Positions 17,092 to 27,438 are shown, counted from the first letter of the stretch. The stretch is 64,000 bases of DNA from Brachyspira pilosicoli (GCF_036997485.1 NZ_JAWLPU010000004.1:248001-312000); one strand, 5' to 3'. Notes: generated by a model not told the origin, from the sequence alone. A program made the numbers and translations.

Positions 17092-20000
17092 TTAATTAAT
17101 AAGATTCTTCACTTCATCCCAGCTTAGTTTATTAATGTCGCCCATTGAATCGCCTACTACTGTATCAATAAGCACTCTTTTTTTGTTTTGAAGCTCTAAA
17201 ATCTTCTCTTCTATTGTTCCTCTTGTTACTAATTTATAATTGGTTACCACTCTTTTTTGTCCTATTCTATATGCTCTGTCTGTTGCTTGGTCTTCAACTG
17301 CAGGATTCCACCATAAATCATAATGTATAACAGTGTCTGCCTGTGTGAGTGTGAGTCCTGTGCCTGCTGCTTTTAAACTAAGCAAAAATATAGGAGCTTC
17401 TCCTGCATTAAATCTATGCACTAAATCCATTCTGTTTTTTGTGGTGCCGTCCAAATAAAGATAATTTATATTGAGTTTGTTGAAGGCATCTCTCATAATA
17501 TTAAGCATTCTTGTAAAAGAGCTAAATACCAATACGCTATGCCCTCCTGATATAGCCTCTCTAATCATTTCTATAAACATATTAAACTTACCGCTTGTAT
17601 GACTCTCTCCTCTTAAATCATGATGCATTAGTCTTGGGTGGCAGCAAACTTGTCTTAGCCTTGTGAGAGCTGAAAATATTTCTATATGAGACTGTGCAAA
17701 ACCTTTTCTTTTTACTGTTTCAAATATCTCTATTCTTGCAGCTTCAAGTATTGACATATAAAGCTCTTTTTGGTCTTTAGTTAAATCGCAGTAATTTACA
17801 ACCGTGTGTTTCGGAGGCAAATCTTTAAGCACATCAGTTTTAAGTCTTCTTAATATAAAAGGTGCTATTCTTGTTTTGAGATTATCCAAAGCCTCGTTTG
17901 AAGTTTCCAAGCCTGATAAAATAGGAGCTTCATAATCTTCAATAAAGTCTTTATGCTTGCCCAAAAATCCAGGCATTAAAAAATCAAACATAGACCACAT
18001 TTCGCTTATGCTGTTTTCTATAGGTGTACCGCTTAGAGCGAGCCTTTTTAATGATTTTAAGCTTTTTACTGTTTTTGCATTTTGTGTGTTGGCGTTTTTT
18101 ATATGCTGTGCTTCGTCAAGTATCACATAATTAAACTCGTTTTCGCTAAGTGCTTTTACATCTCTTCTTAAAGTAGAGTAGGATATTATAGCTACATCAT
18201 AATTGCTTACAGCTCTAATCTTTTTCATTCTTGATTTTAAGCTTCCTGTTAAAACTATTGCTTCAAGAGATGGGGCAAACTTTTTTATTTCATAATACCA
18301 GTTGGCAACACAGGAAGTTGGTGCTATTATTAAAGAAGTGAGTTTCTCTCCGTTTTCTTTTTCTTTTAATATTGTTGCTATAGTTTGAAAACTCTTTCCA
18401 AGACCCATATCATCTGCAAGTATGCCGTTTAATGACATGTCCGCAAGTTTTCTAAGCCATTTATAGCCTATAAGCTGATAATTTCTAAACTCTCCAACTA
18501 TGTTTTTTGGAGGCTCTTCATCATAATCAACTCTTTTTATATTTGATATTGTCTCTATTGCACTGTCATCTAAATCTAATTCTATACCGCTATGTTTTTC
18601 AAGCATATCAGCAAAGTATGGAGCACTAAACATTGGAAGCAAATATCTATTATCTTCATTATTTTCTATAGGGTTATCTTTAAGCATTTTTGCTATATAA
18701 TCAATAACCTCTAAATCTATCGGCACAAATGAACCGTTTTGAAGCCTTATATATTCTTTATTTTCTACTTTTACAGCCCTTATAATATCTGATAAATCAT
18801 GTATCTCTTTAACTCCTTCAAATGAAAAATTAATTTCAAAGAAGTTAATGTCTTTAGTGAGAGATACCTTCATTTTGAGAGGTTTTACATTTAATTTAAG
18901 GGACTTAAAAGATTCACTGTAAAAACAAGTCCAGCCTTTATCCTGAAGCATAGGTAAAATTTTATAGCATAAATAAAATATCTTCTCATCATCTGATGAA
19001 GCAAAAGTATAATCTCCAACCTTATCCAAATATTTAGATAAAGTATTACAAAAATATTCCTCTTTTTCTTTGTCTCTATATATTTCATTTACTTCATTGT
19101 CAAACATATTACTGCTTGTGAATTTATTAGTATAAGGGTCAACAGTAAAAGAACCGTATTTAAATTTTATAGTGGAAAATACATTGCTTCCGTCATAGTC
19201 CAAGAATAATAATGCCTGTGCCGGGAATGCTAATATTTCATTTTCTTTTATGTTTTCAGGAAGTTCGATATGGAAATCTTTTTTTAAGTTTGGAAGGACC
19301 CTTGAACAAAAATCTTTAATATATGCTCTATTAACAGTTATAGGTTTTTTAAATATGTGTTTTTTAATCTTTGGGTATGATGGATTAGTTTCATAAAAAA
19401 TATCTTTATATAATATATAATCGCAATTCTCCCCAAATGTATATACTCTGTTAAGCTCTACATCTTTTATATTTATATCTAATACTAAATCTTTGTTTTC
19501 ATTGTAGTAGGTTTCTATGATAATATTTAATACTTCATCGCTGAATGTTATAACCTTGCTTTCTAATCTAATATTTGCTACTTCTTTAAGCATAGTTAAA
19601 CATTGATAAGCATTATAATCTTTAAACCACAATTTGCCGTTTTCTTGATTTTGTAAAGCATCAGCATATAAATTGTTTAAAAACCTTATTAATTTAGCTT
19701 CGCCTCTGCCAAAATCTTCTAATTCTATTCTATATTCTTCATCTTCTATTTTTTGTTTATCACCGGTAACGCAAGAAAATAAAAAACTCTCAAGCTCTAC
19801 GATTCTTAATTGCTTTTTTTTCTCTATGTCTATAAGTTTGAGTGAAAGCCCTAAGCTCTTTTCATTTCCTTCACCGCGTAATGACAATAATACTGAGATG
19901 CTAAAGTATTCTCTATAAAGATTATCTCTATAATTATCCATCAGAGGTGCACGCGTGTAGTATAGCCAGTTTTGTCTTTCATCGTTTATTATTTTTACAT

Positions 20001-20109
20001 CTTTTATGTTAAAATTAGTATTATCTTCTTCATTGTTGCTATAATCTAAGAGGGTATTAGATTTTTCGTTATTATCTTTAATATCTTTCTTTTTTAGTTT
20101 TCCTGCCAT
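17092..20109 (-). CDS. SNF2/Rad54-family DNA-dependent ATPase
   Basis: 1005 residues. The N-terminal half (about 1-520) is the variable region found with bacterial SNF2 proteins. The ATPase core follows: Walker A DDMGLGKSFQT (about 560), DEAQH box (about 666), SGTPIENS motif III, and the C-terminal lobe with QATDRAYRIGQ (motif VI, about 946). Such ATPases move along or remodel DNA-protein or RNA polymerase complexes; it is not a processive helicase as far as family knowledge goes. No SWIM zinc finger is visible. It is a single gene, divergent from the 20361 operon. The exact bacterial role is unknown. Confidence 0.92.
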   Translation of the reverse strand: MAGKLKKKDIKDNNEKSNTLLDYSNNEEDNTNFNIKDVKIINDERQNWLYYTRAPLMDNYRDNLYREYFSISVLLSLRGEGNEKSLGLSLKLIDIEKKKQLRIVELESFLFSCVTGDKQKIEDEEYRIELEDFGRGEAKLIRFLNNLYADALQNQENGKLWFKDYNAYQCLTMLKEVANIRLESKVITFSDEVLNIIIETYYNENKDLVLDINIKDVELNRVYTFGENCDYILYKDIFYETNPSYPKIKKHIFKKPITVNRAYIKDFCSRVLPNLKKDFHIELPENIKENEILAFPAQALLFLDYDGSNVFSTIKFKYGSFTVDPYTNKFTSSNMFDNEVNEIYRDKEKEEYFCNTLSKYLDKVGDYTFASSDDEKIFYLCYKILPMLQDKGWTCFYSESFKSLKLNVKPLKMKVSLTKDINFFEINFSFEGVKEIHDLSDIIRAVKVENKEYIRLQNGSFVPIDLEVIDYIAKMLKDNPIENNEDNRYLLPMFSAPYFADMLEKHSGIELDLDDSAIETISNIKRVDYDEEPPKNIVGEFRNYQLIGYKWLRKLADMSLNGILADDMGLGKSFQTIATILKEKENGEKLTSLIIAPTSCVANWYYEIKKFAPSLEAIVLTGSLKSRMKKIRAVSNYDVAIISYSTLRRDVKALSENEFNYVILDEAQHIKNANTQNAKTVKSLKSLKRLALSGTPIENSISEMWSMFDFLMPGFLGKHKDFIEDYEAPILSGLETSNEALDNLKTRIAPFILRRLKTDVLKDLPPKHTVVNYCDLTKDQKELYMSILEAARIEIFETVKRKGFAQSHIEIFSALTRLRQVCCHPRLMHHDLRGESHTSGKFNMFIEMIREAISGGHSVLVFSSFTRMLNIMRDAFNKLNINYLYLDGTTKNRMDLVHRFNAGEAPIFLLSLKAAGTGLTLTQADTVIHYDLWWNPAVEDQATDRAYRIGQKRVVTNYKLVTRGTIEEKILELQNKKRVLIDTVVGDSMGDINKLSWDEVKNLIN

Positions 20110-20360
20110 TTTTTAGCTTTTATCCTTAAATAAGCTTATAATACTATTTTTATATACATTAAAATATTGACTATTCATGATAATAGAATTATAAAAAAAG
20201 TCAAGTTTTATGATATTTTATTATTGATTATTGTTATATTCAAAATTTACAAAATTAAATGATATATGTTATAGTAATATATATAATTTAAAATTATGAT
20301 TGCAAAATTTTTTTTTCATTTTATAATTTTAATTAACATAATATTTATTTGGATAAATTA

Positions 20361-20663
20361 ATGTCTAAAAAAATTATTGATAAAATAAAGTATTTTTATG
20401 CAGAGAAAAGAAAATTATTTATTATAATATTATCCTCTTGGTTTGTATTTATTGTATTAATAGGGGTTATTATAGGTTTAAATAAAGAGCCTGATATAGT
20501 TCCTTTGACGCCAGAAGAAGAAAATGCTATGATTTCAAATGATATTATAAAAAATGATGATAAAAAGATTATAGAAGGTGAGATGCTTTCAACAAAAAAT
20601 AATTTGAGTTTTGAGGAATTAGAACGCTCAAGGAATTATGTAGAAAGCCGAAAAAATAAATAA
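20361..20663 (+). CDS. small single-span membrane protein
   Basis: 100 residues starting at ATG 20361, which has GGAT 6 bp upstream; a TTG four codons earlier overlaps that site and is rejected. One hydrophobic segment (about 21-42, LFIIIILSSWFVFIVLIGVI) after a basic cytoplasmic start predicts an N-in, C-out anchor. The rest is charged and helical (TPEEENAMISNDIIKNDDKK). It lies 23 bp before the TPR gene, so the two probably form an operon. No known family is recognised. Confidence 0.7.
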   Translation: MSKKIIDKIKYFYAEKRKLFIIILSSWFVFIVLIGVIIGLNKEPDIVPLTPEEENAMISNDIIKNDDKKIIEGEMLSTKNNLSFEELERSRNYVESRKNK

Positions 20664-20686
20664 TAACTTTTAGGAGGAAGAAAAAT

Positions 20687-21961
20687 ATGCGTTTAAAGAT
20701 ATTTGCATGTGTATTTTCTTGTATTATGTTCACAGGGCTATTATTTGCCCAAGAAACAATCACAGTACAGCCAGACGATAAAGTGGTAACTAATGAAGTT
20801 CCAGTTTCTCGTAAGGGAGAGCCTTTAGAAAAAGATTTGCTTAAATCAATAGATTTTGCTGCTAATAGTTTATTTTCTATTAAATTGAATGCTACTAATT
20901 TTGACAGATATATTCGTATTACAAGCTATTCTACAAATTTGGACTTTGTAAGATTTACGAGAGACAAAACTAATGCATTTCTCACTTTTGCTACATTAAC
21001 ACCGGGCATAGCAAAACTTAATTTCCAAATAGATACAGAAGATAATATCATTAGAAGATATATTTATACAATTAATGTAACTAACGGAGAGCCTATAACA
21101 GACACTAATTCTACAATGTTTGATGCAGAAACTACTAATGAAGCACCTACTACAAACGATATGATAATGGATACAAACGAAACAGCTACAAATACAATAA
21201 GCACAAATGAATCAGTTACAAATGCTGTAGAAACTAATACAACAGCTACAAATGCAACAAACGCTGCTGCAAATAATAATGCTGCAAAAGCTGCATCAAT
21301 AACTAAAACAACACCAAAAGAAGATAATTCTGAAGTTGCTTTATTATTTAAATCAGCAGAAGAGCTTAAAAATATGAAAGATTATGATAATGCTATAAGC
21401 TCTTATAATAATGTAATCTCTCAATATCCCGATTCAAAATATGCAGTTTATAGTTATTTTAGAGTAGGTGATATTTATAATTTGAAAAAAGATTATACTA
21501 ATGCTTTTGATACATACAAAAAGGCTTCTGAATTAAAAACCGCTAACAACAATCAAAAGGCTGCTGCTTTATACTCAATGGGAGTTGTGAGAAAAGCTGA
21601 AAATAATGATGCGGAAGCTATGAAATATTTTAATGATGTTATAGCTAAATATCCTAATACTTACTCTTATGGAAATGCTGTATATGAAATTGCTGATAGT
21701 CTAAAGCAAATGGGTAAAATTTCTGACGGATTAAATATGTTAGAGAAATCATTATCTTCAAAAGAGAAATTCGCTAAAAGAGCAGATGCAATGCTTCTTC
21801 TTGCAGAGATTTATGAAACAGGCAATAATAATGTAAGAGATTTTAATAAAGCTTATTTAACATATAATCAATATTTAAGCGAATATCCTAACACTTCAAA
21901 AACAAAATATGCTGATGATAGAAAAAACTTCTTATCAAGAAATGCAGTTAATATAAAATAA
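20687..21961 (+). CDS. secreted TPR protein (YbgF/BamD-like C-terminus)
   Basis: 424 residues. A signal peptide (about 1-22, ending LFAQE) suggests periplasmic location. Residues about 25-140 form a beta-rich domain. Residues about 143-215 are a low-complexity linker of Thr, Asn and Ala. Residues about 218-420 hold tetratricopeptide repeats of the type in cell-envelope assembly factors (DYDNAISSYNNVISQYPDSKYA, shared with YbgF/CpoB and BamD). A TAGGAGGA ribosome-binding site is excellent. It ends at a strong terminator. A role in envelope assembly is likely, but no partner is visible. Confidence 0.8.
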   Translation: MRLKIFACVFSCIMFTGLLFAQETITVQPDDKVVTNEVPVSRKGEPLEKDLLKSIDFAANSLFSIKLNATNFDRYIRITSYSTNLDFVRFTRDKTNAFLTFATLTPGIAKLNFQIDTEDNIIRRYIYTINVTNGEPITDTNSTMFDAETTNEAPTTNDMIMDTNETATNTISTNESVTNAVETNTTATNATNAAANNNAAKAASITKTTPKEDNSEVALLFKSAEELKNMKDYDNAISSYNNVISQYPDSKYAVYSYFRVGDIYNLKKDYTNAFDTYKKASELKTANNNQKAAALYSMGVVRKAENNDAEAMKYFNDVIAKYPNTYSYGNAVYEIADSLKQMGKISDGLNMLEKSLSSKEKFAKRADAMLLLAEIYETGNNNVRDFNKAYLTYNQYLSEYPNTSKTKYADDRKNFLSRNAVNIK

Positions 21962-21982
21962 ATAAATAATCTTCATATATAT

Positions 21983-22023
21983 AAAAAGCCATTTAAGAAG
22001 TAATTCTTATTTGGCTTTTTTTG
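21983..22023 (+). terminator. terminator after the TPR gene
   Basis: AAAAAGCCATTTAAGAA pairs with TTCTTATTTGGCTTTTT around a GTAA loop, followed by T's. Confidence 0.8.
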
Positions 22024-22098
22024 TATATTTTTTATTGATATTTTTTATAGAATGTATTATATTTTATAAGAAAATAATATATTTATTTAAGAGTGTTT

Positions 22099-22836
22099 AT
22101 GAAAAAAATTGTTATACTCTTTATACTAATATCTTCTTTAGCATATTCATTCCCATATAATATGTACACTGGAATGACAGGTGCACTTCGTTTGGGCGGC
22201 ACTTTGTATTTAGATAATATGAGAATAGGGAATAAAAAATATACTTTATCAAGTCCTATCATGCTTAATTTTGGTATATTAAAAAATTTTGATGTATTTG
22301 CAAGAGTGCTTCCTCTTACTTATATTCCAGAAGTGGGTGTTGGTGTTGAAGGAGAGCCTCAATTTTCTATAATGCCGAGATTTCAATTTTTTAATGGATT
22401 TATAGGTGCAGTTGAGGTATTATTTCCTGGTTCTTCAAAGCAGAAATTCGGATTAAATCCTCAGATACATTATTTAATAGGGCTTGGCGATTTTCTAACT
22501 ATGTACGCCAATTTGGAAGTGCCTATGTTTTTTAATGACCCGAGAGGTGTTGTTAATTATATAAGGCTTAAAACAGCTATTGGGGTTTATCCTGGTTCTT
22601 TATTTGGTTTTTCACTTGCTGGCATATATCTTGAATATCATTTAGCTTATGATTTTTATAATCAAGCTATGCTTGGATTAAATCATTTAGGGCTTGGTGT
22701 TTATTTGGTGCTTAATAGCGATGCAAGTTTATCTATCAATTTCAGTCCTTATGTTGAACAGCTTGCTAGCGGATATTATTTTGGTATAGGGGCTTATATT
22801 TCTTATACACTCGATTTTAATAAGTTTATTAGATAA
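22099..22836 (+). CDS. putative outer-membrane protein
   Basis: 245 residues from ATG 22099, with TAAGAG just upstream (a GTG two codons earlier is less likely). A signal peptide covers about residues 1-16 (ILISSLAYSF). The mature part is rich in aromatic and Gly residues in alternating strands (RFQFFNGFIGAVEVLF, GYYFGIGAYISYTLDF), fitting a beta-barrel. The family is not recognised. The next gene follows after 30 bp in the same direction, so the two may be one operon. Confidence 0.7.
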   Translation: MKKIVILFILISSLAYSFPYNMYTGMTGALRLGGTLYLDNMRIGNKKYTLSSPIMLNFGILKNFDVFARVLPLTYIPEVGVGVEGEPQFSIMPRFQFFNGFIGAVEVLFPGSSKQKFGLNPQIHYLIGLGDFLTMYANLEVPMFFNDPRGVVNYIRLKTAIGVYPGSLFGFSLAGIYLEYHLAYDFYNQAMLGLNHLGLGVYLVLNSDASLSINFSPYVEQLASGYYFGIGAYISYTLDFNKFIR

Positions 22837-22866
22837 TAAAAAATTATTAATAATTTGGATAAAATA

Positions 22867-23373
22867 ATGAAAAAGATTATATTATTAATTATTATATTTT
22901 CTTCATATTTATGTGCGGCAAATAATGCTAAAGATATTGAAGGTTTTTGGGCTATGCCTGATAAGCCTAAAGGGAGAATGAAAGTAGCTAAGATAATAGT
23001 AATTAATAATAAACTTTATGCCTATGCGATTGATTTTCAAGATGATGTAAAAACTACTCTCGATATTCATAATCCAGATAAAACTCTTAGAAACAAAGAC
23101 CTTAGAGGGCTTACATTTATTTATGATGTAGAGTTTAAAGATGGTGAGTGGCAAACTGGAAGAATATATCATACAGACCAAGGAAGCTCATATTATGCTA
23201 AAATTACTTTGTCTGATGATAAAAAATCATTATCTCTAAAAGCTTCATTAGATAAAGGCGGAGTAGTTGGAGCAAGCGTAAAATGGACAAGGCTATCCGA
23301 AGAAGAAGCAAAAAAATATAATGATATTCCAATTAGCAGTTTAAGAACCGTAGAAGGCAAACCTGTAAATTAA
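22867..23373 (+). CDS. DUF2147-like secreted protein
   Basis: 168 residues from ATG 22867; GGAT stands 6 bp upstream. The signal peptide (about 1-17, IIFSSYLCAA) is followed by EGFWAMPDKPKGRMKVAKIIV, a stretch about activity on a lipocalin-like strand pattern, then LRGLTFIYDVEFKDGEWQTG, SYYAKITLS and VKWTRLSEEE. This order (GFW start, G-x-I-Y-D middle, W-x-R end) resembles the DUF2147 periplasmic family. The function is unknown. The stop codon overlaps that of the oppA-like gene on the opposite strand. Confidence 0.7.
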   Translation: MKKIILLIIIFSSYLCAANNAKDIEGFWAMPDKPKGRMKVAKIIVINNKLYAYAIDFQDDVKTTLDIHNPDKTLRNKDLRGLTFIYDVEFKDGEWQTGRIYHTDQGSSYYAKITLSDDKKSLSLKASLDKGGVVGASVKWTRLSEEEAKKYNDIPISSLRTVEGKPVN

Positions 23374-24974
23374 TTATCTGTATCTTCAATAATCTCAGCA
23401 TTCTTAAAATTGTATACACCAAAATTGTCGCATGTAACATTAATAAGTTTTGGGCTTTGCATAACTATGCTGTTATAATAAAATAAAGGTATTATAGCCA
23501 TATCTTCTATAGCAATCTTTTCTGCTGAATGCAAATATTTTATATCTTGAGTTGTTAAATAGTTCCTTATATTTTCATCATATAAAGGGTTATAATATTT
23601 TCCTTCGTTTAGTATATAATCTTTTTGTAGTAATGATAAAAATGACATAGGGTGATTATACCCGCCAGCCCAACTGCGTCTTGCCATATCAAAATTGCCG
23701 CTTCTTCTTATTTTTATAAACTCATTAAATGGTTTTGCAATGACTATTGTATCTATATTTAGATTTTCTTTGAGCATTTTTTTAATTGCATTAGCTATTT
23801 CTAAATGAACTCCATAATCTGTAAAAAGATTTATTACAGGAAAATCATCGGTATTTTTATATCCTGCTTGCTCTAATAACTTTTTAGCTAATTCTATATT
23901 GTTGTTATAATCTTTAGTGGAAAAATAATCGTTTGTATCTTCTTTTCTAAAATCTTTACTATTATATTTTATATTATACGGCACTATTGCTGATGCTGCT
24001 ATATCATCAGATTTAACAATTTCTTCTATTATATAGTTTCTATCTATAGCTAATGATATTGCTTTTCTCACCATAGGATTTGAAAGCGGATTTATTTCAT
24101 TATTTATTTCATAAAAATATAATGAAGTTTTTGCTGCATTCTTTGCTATATTTTTTTCAAACAATTCATCTTTTTTTTCTATAGGTATATTATTATAAAA
24201 ATATAATTCATCTTTTTCTATTAAGCTTAATGCTTCATTAGGATTATTTATAAACTCAAAATTAATTATATCTGCTTTTATATTTGTATAATTCCAATAA
24301 TCTGTATTTTTTCTTACAACAAGTCTATAATTATCTAATCGCACAATCTGAAAAGCGCCATTGCCAATCATAGTATCAGCATTCAAAGACCAATTATTTT
24401 CATCTTTGCTTACTATATCCTCTCTCAAAGGAGTGTAGGCACTATGGCATACTAATTCATCAAAGTATGGAACAGGATATTCCAATTCAACATATAAAGT
24501 ATCATCATCTAATGCCTTTACTCCTAATTGTTCTTTATCCATGTTTCCATTTATTATTTCATGAGCATTTTTTATATTCTCTAAATATACAGCTAAAGGG
24601 GACTCTGTTTTTGGATCAACAATTCTTTGCCATGCATACACAAAATCATCAGCTTTTAAATCGAATCCATCAGCCCATTTAGCATTTGTTCTTATATAAA
24701 AAACATATATAGTGTTATTATTTGATGATATCCATTTTTCTGCTGAGCCTGGTATTATATTTCCATTTTCATCTTTTATGGTAAGATTTTCAAATAGATG
24801 GTTTATATATATCATAGAGCTAATGGAAGAAGTTTTTGAAGGGTCCATTGAATTTGGTTTTCCTCCAACTGATACAGTTATTTCATTTAATATTTTTTTT
24901 GGCTCTTTGTGGCAGGATAAAAATAAAATTGATAATAATATAATTAATAATTTCAAAAATCTATTTCTTTTCAT
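23370..24974 (-). CDS. oppA: oligopeptide ABC transporter substrate-binding lipoprotein (SBP_bac_5)
   Basis: 534 residues. The lipobox LFLSC gives a lipidated Cys21. The mature part has the peptide-binding protein fold: GGKPNSMDPSKTSS near the start, SAEKWISSNNNTIYVFYIR, ADDFVYAWQRIVDPKT and AISLAIDRNYIIEEIV, all typical of OppA/DppA proteins. It captures peptides outside the inner membrane and delivers them to an OppBCDF permease. Matching ATPase genes lie 4-8 kb away (oppF, oppD), but no permease gene is in the window. Its end overlaps the DUF2147 gene by 4 bp. Peptide preference is unknown. Confidence 0.9.
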   Translation of the reverse strand: MKRNRFLKLLIILLSILFLSCHKEPKKILNEITVSVGGKPNSMDPSKTSSISSMIYINHLFENLTIKDENGNIIPGSAEKWISSNNNTIYVFYIRTNAKWADGFDLKADDFVYAWQRIVDPKTESPLAVYLENIKNAHEIINGNMDKEQLGVKALDDDTLYVELEYPVPYFDELVCHSAYTPLREDIVSKDENNWSLNADTMIGNGAFQIVRLDNYRLVVRKNTDYWNYTNIKADIINFEFINNPNEALSLIEKDELYFYNNIPIEKKDELFEKNIAKNAAKTSLYFYEINNEINPLSNPMVRKAISLAIDRNYIIEEIVKSDDIAASAIVPYNIKYNSKDFRKEDTNDYFSTKDYNNNIELAKKLLEQAGYKNTDDFPVINLFTDYGVHLEIANAIKKMLKENLNIDTIVIAKPFNEFIKIRRSGNFDMARRSWAGGYNHPMSFLSLLQKDYILNEGKYYNPLYDENIRNYLTTQDIKYLHSAEKIAIEDMAIIPLFYYNSIVMQSPKLINVTCDNFGVYNFKNAEIIEDTDN

Positions 24975-25052
24975 AAAAAATCCAAAATATAAAAAGTATT
25001 ATATTTACATATATCGAAAAAAATGATAACTATATGATTAAAATATACTATT

Positions 25053-25769
25053 TTATTTATTATTTTCACAAATAAAAATAAATTTATTAAATATATTTTG
25101 CATTTTTATATCGTTTTCAGACATTAATTCTGGGTGCCATTGGAGGGCCAATATAAAATGATTTTTGTCTTTATATTCTATAGCTTCTATAATACCGTCA
25201 TTAGCCTTTGCTGCAATATTAAAATCTTTAGCTGCTTTTCCTATTGCCTGATGATGAAAACTATTAACTTCACTTTCTTCACCTAATAAATCATAAAGCA
25301 TAGAGTTTTTATCTATTTTTATTTTATGTGTTGCAACATCCGTTGGAGCAGTTTGAGAATGTAGTATATTGCTTTTGGTTTGAGATTCTATATCTTGAAT
25401 TAAATCTCCTCCAAAATAAACATTAATAAGCTGCAATCCTCTGCATATTCCTAAGATAGGTTTTTTCATTTTGAATGCATAATCGAGTACTGCAAAATCA
25501 AACTCATCTCTTTCTTTTGATATAGTTCCAATTTTAGGGTGCGGTTCTTGATTAAAATAGAATGGGTGAATGTCAACCCCGCCTGTCATAAGGACGCCTG
25601 ATACATTTTCTATCGTTTTTTTTATTATGTCTTTATCTTTTATTATTGGTATTATAACAGGTATTCCATTAGCCCTTACAACTGATTGTATATAGGAATC
25701 ATTTGCAAATGCTTTTTTGCTGTTATTTTCATTTAATATATTTCCAGATATTGCTATAATTTTATTCAT
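25053..25769 (-). CDS. class I glutamine amidotransferase-like peptidase C26 (gamma-glutamyl hydrolase type)
   Basis: 238 residues. The catalytic Cys sits in LGICRGLQLINV (about residue 107) and the His-Glu pair in LQWHPELM (about residue 212). The MTGGVDIHP segment is typical of the PuuD/C26 family, which hydrolyses gamma-glutamyl compounds such as gamma-glutamyl-GABA. No polyamine-degradation genes are nearby, so the substrate stays open. The promoter at 25792-25819 is consensus-like. It is transcribed alone, divergently from nox. Confidence 0.88.
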   Translation of the reverse strand: MNKIIAISGNILNENNSKKAFANDSYIQSVVRANGIPVIIPIIKDKDIIKKTIENVSGVLMTGGVDIHPFYFNQEPHPKIGTISKERDEFDFAVLDYAFKMKKPILGICRGLQLINVYFGGDLIQDIESQTKSNILHSQTAPTDVATHKIKIDKNSMLYDLLGEESEVNSFHHQAIGKAAKDFNIAAKANDGIIEAIEYKDKNHFILALQWHPELMSENDIKMQNIFNKFIFICENNK

Positions 25770-25791
25770 ATTAAAAGCCGTTTTTTTAATA

Positions 25792-25819
25792 ATTATATTC
25801 GAATTATTATATTTGTCAA
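25792..25819 (-). promoter_or_regulatory. consensus promoter of the C26 peptidase gene
   Basis: On the minus strand TTGACA (25819-25814), 16 bp, TATAAT (25797-25792): both hexamers are perfect. The leader would be only about 16 bases. Confidence 0.7.
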
Positions 25820-25942
25820 ATATAAAATATATTATGTAATTTAATATATATTTTTTTTATACTATTATGGTATTAATATGTTTAATTCGTTCGTATTATT
25901 ATACAATATAATAATGAAATTTATCTTTGTTTATACAATAAC

Positions 25943-25971
25943 TTGACTAATAATAATTTTTTTATTATAAT
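25943..25971 (+). promoter_or_regulatory. promoter of nox
   Basis: TTGACT (25943-25948), 17 bp, TATAAT (25966-25971). Transcription would start near 25978, which rules out the in-frame ATG at 25974 and supports the start at 26025. Confidence 0.75.
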
Positions 25972-26024
25972 AAATGTATTATAATTATAAGATATTTAAA
26001 TTAATTATTAAAGGGGTTATTTAT

Positions 26025-27383
26025 ATGAAAGTAATAGTAATAGGTTGTAACCATGCCGGCACATGGGCTGCAAAAACTTTGAAAGCTACAGATCCTAATT
26101 GTCAAGTAGTAACTTATGATAGAAATGATAATATATCTTTCTTAGCTTGCGGTATCGCTCTTTGGGTTGGCGGTGTAGTAAAAGATCCTAAAGGTTTATT
26201 TTATGCTAGTCCTGAAGGTTTGAAAAGCGAAGGAATAGAAGTTCATATGGGTCATGAAGTAACAAAAATAGATTGGGCTAACAAAAAAATGACTATTAAA
26301 GAATTAAAAACTGGTAAAGAGTTTGAAGATAATTATGATAAACTTATTCTTGCTACTGGTTCTTGGCCTGTAACACCTCCTATTGAAGGTTTAAAACAAG
26401 AAGGCACTACTTATGGGCTTAAAAAAGGTATTTTCTTCTCTAAACTTTATCAGCAGGGACAAGAAATTATTGATGAGATAGCTAAACCAGAAATTAAAAG
26501 AGTTATGGTAGTTGGTGCTGGTTATATAGGTGTTGAACTTATAGAAGCTTTCAAAAATCATGGTAAAGAAGTTATCTTAATGGAAGCTATGCCTAGAGTT
26601 ATGGCTAACTATTTTGATAAAGAGATTACTGATGAAGCTGAAAAAAGAATTAAAGATGCTGGTATAGAAGTACATTTAGGTGAGACTGTTAAGAAATTTG
26701 AAGGTGATGACAGAGTTAAAAAAGTTATTACTGACAAAGGTTCTTATGATGTAGATATGGTAGTTATGTCTGTAGGTTTCAGACCTAACAATGAACTTTA
26801 TAAAGATTATTTAGAAACTTTACCTAATGGTGCTATAGTTGTAGATACTACTATGAAAACAACTAAAGACCCTAATGTGTTTGCTATTGGTGACTGTTCT
26901 ACAGTATATTCAAGAGCTTCTGAAAAACAAGAATATATTGCTTTAGCTACTAATGCTGTTAGAATGGGTATAGTGGCAGCTAACAATGCTTTAGGCAGAC
27001 ATGTTGAATATTGCGGTACTCAGGGTTCTAATGCTATTTGCGTATTTGGATATAACATGGCTTCTACTGGTTGGTCTGAAGAGACTGCTAAGAAGAAAGG
27101 ATTAAAAGTAAAATCTAATTTCTTTAGAGATGCTGAAAGACCAGAGTTTATGCCTACTTATGAAGATGTATTAGTAAAAATCGTATATGAAGAAGGTACT
27201 GGACGTATGTTAGGAGCTCAGATCGCTTCTAAACATAATCATGCTGAAGCAATACATGCATTCTCACTTGCTATACAAAAAGGTATGACAGTTCAAGAGT
27301 TTGCTCTTTCTGACTTCTTCTTCCTTCCTCACTATAACAAACCATTATCTTGGATGACTATGGTTGCTTATACTGCTAAATAA
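26025..27383 (+). CDS. nox: NADH oxidase, water-forming
   Basis: 452 residues from ATG 26025, which has AAGGGG 8 bp upstream; the longer frame from 25974 is rejected because it begins before the likely transcript start. The enzyme reduces O2 to water with NADH and FAD, removing oxygen in an aerotolerant anaerobe. The redox-active Cys42 is in ISFLACGIALW, His10 is kept, the NADH-binding VVGAGYIGVELIEA lies near residue 160, and FAIGDCSTV marks the FAD site. It belongs to the CoA-disulfide-reductase-like flavoprotein family. nox is widely used to type Brachyspira. It is a single gene with its own promoter and terminator. Confidence 0.96.
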   Translation: MKVIVIGCNHAGTWAAKTLKATDPNCQVVTYDRNDNISFLACGIALWVGGVVKDPKGLFYASPEGLKSEGIEVHMGHEVTKIDWANKKMTIKELKTGKEFEDNYDKLILATGSWPVTPPIEGLKQEGTTYGLKKGIFFSKLYQQGQEIIDEIAKPEIKRVMVVGAGYIGVELIEAFKNHGKEVILMEAMPRVMANYFDKEITDEAEKRIKDAGIEVHLGETVKKFEGDDRVKKVITDKGSYDVDMVVMSVGFRPNNELYKDYLETLPNGAIVVDTTMKTTKDPNVFAIGDCSTVYSRASEKQEYIALATNAVRMGIVAANNALGRHVEYCGTQGSNAICVFGYNMASTGWSEETAKKKGLKVKSNFFRDAERPEFMPTYEDVLVKIVYEEGTGRMLGAQIASKHNHAEAIHAFSLAIQKGMTVQEFALSDFFFLPHYNKPLSWMTMVAYTAK

Positions 27384-27403
27384 TTATTAATTTATAATTT
27401 TAT

Positions 27404-27438
27404 TAAAAGCCTTATAGAATTATCTATGGGGCTTTTTT
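27404..27438 (+). terminator. terminator after nox
   Basis: AAAAGCCTTATAG pairs imperfectly with CTATGGGGCTTTT, followed by T's. Confidence 0.7.
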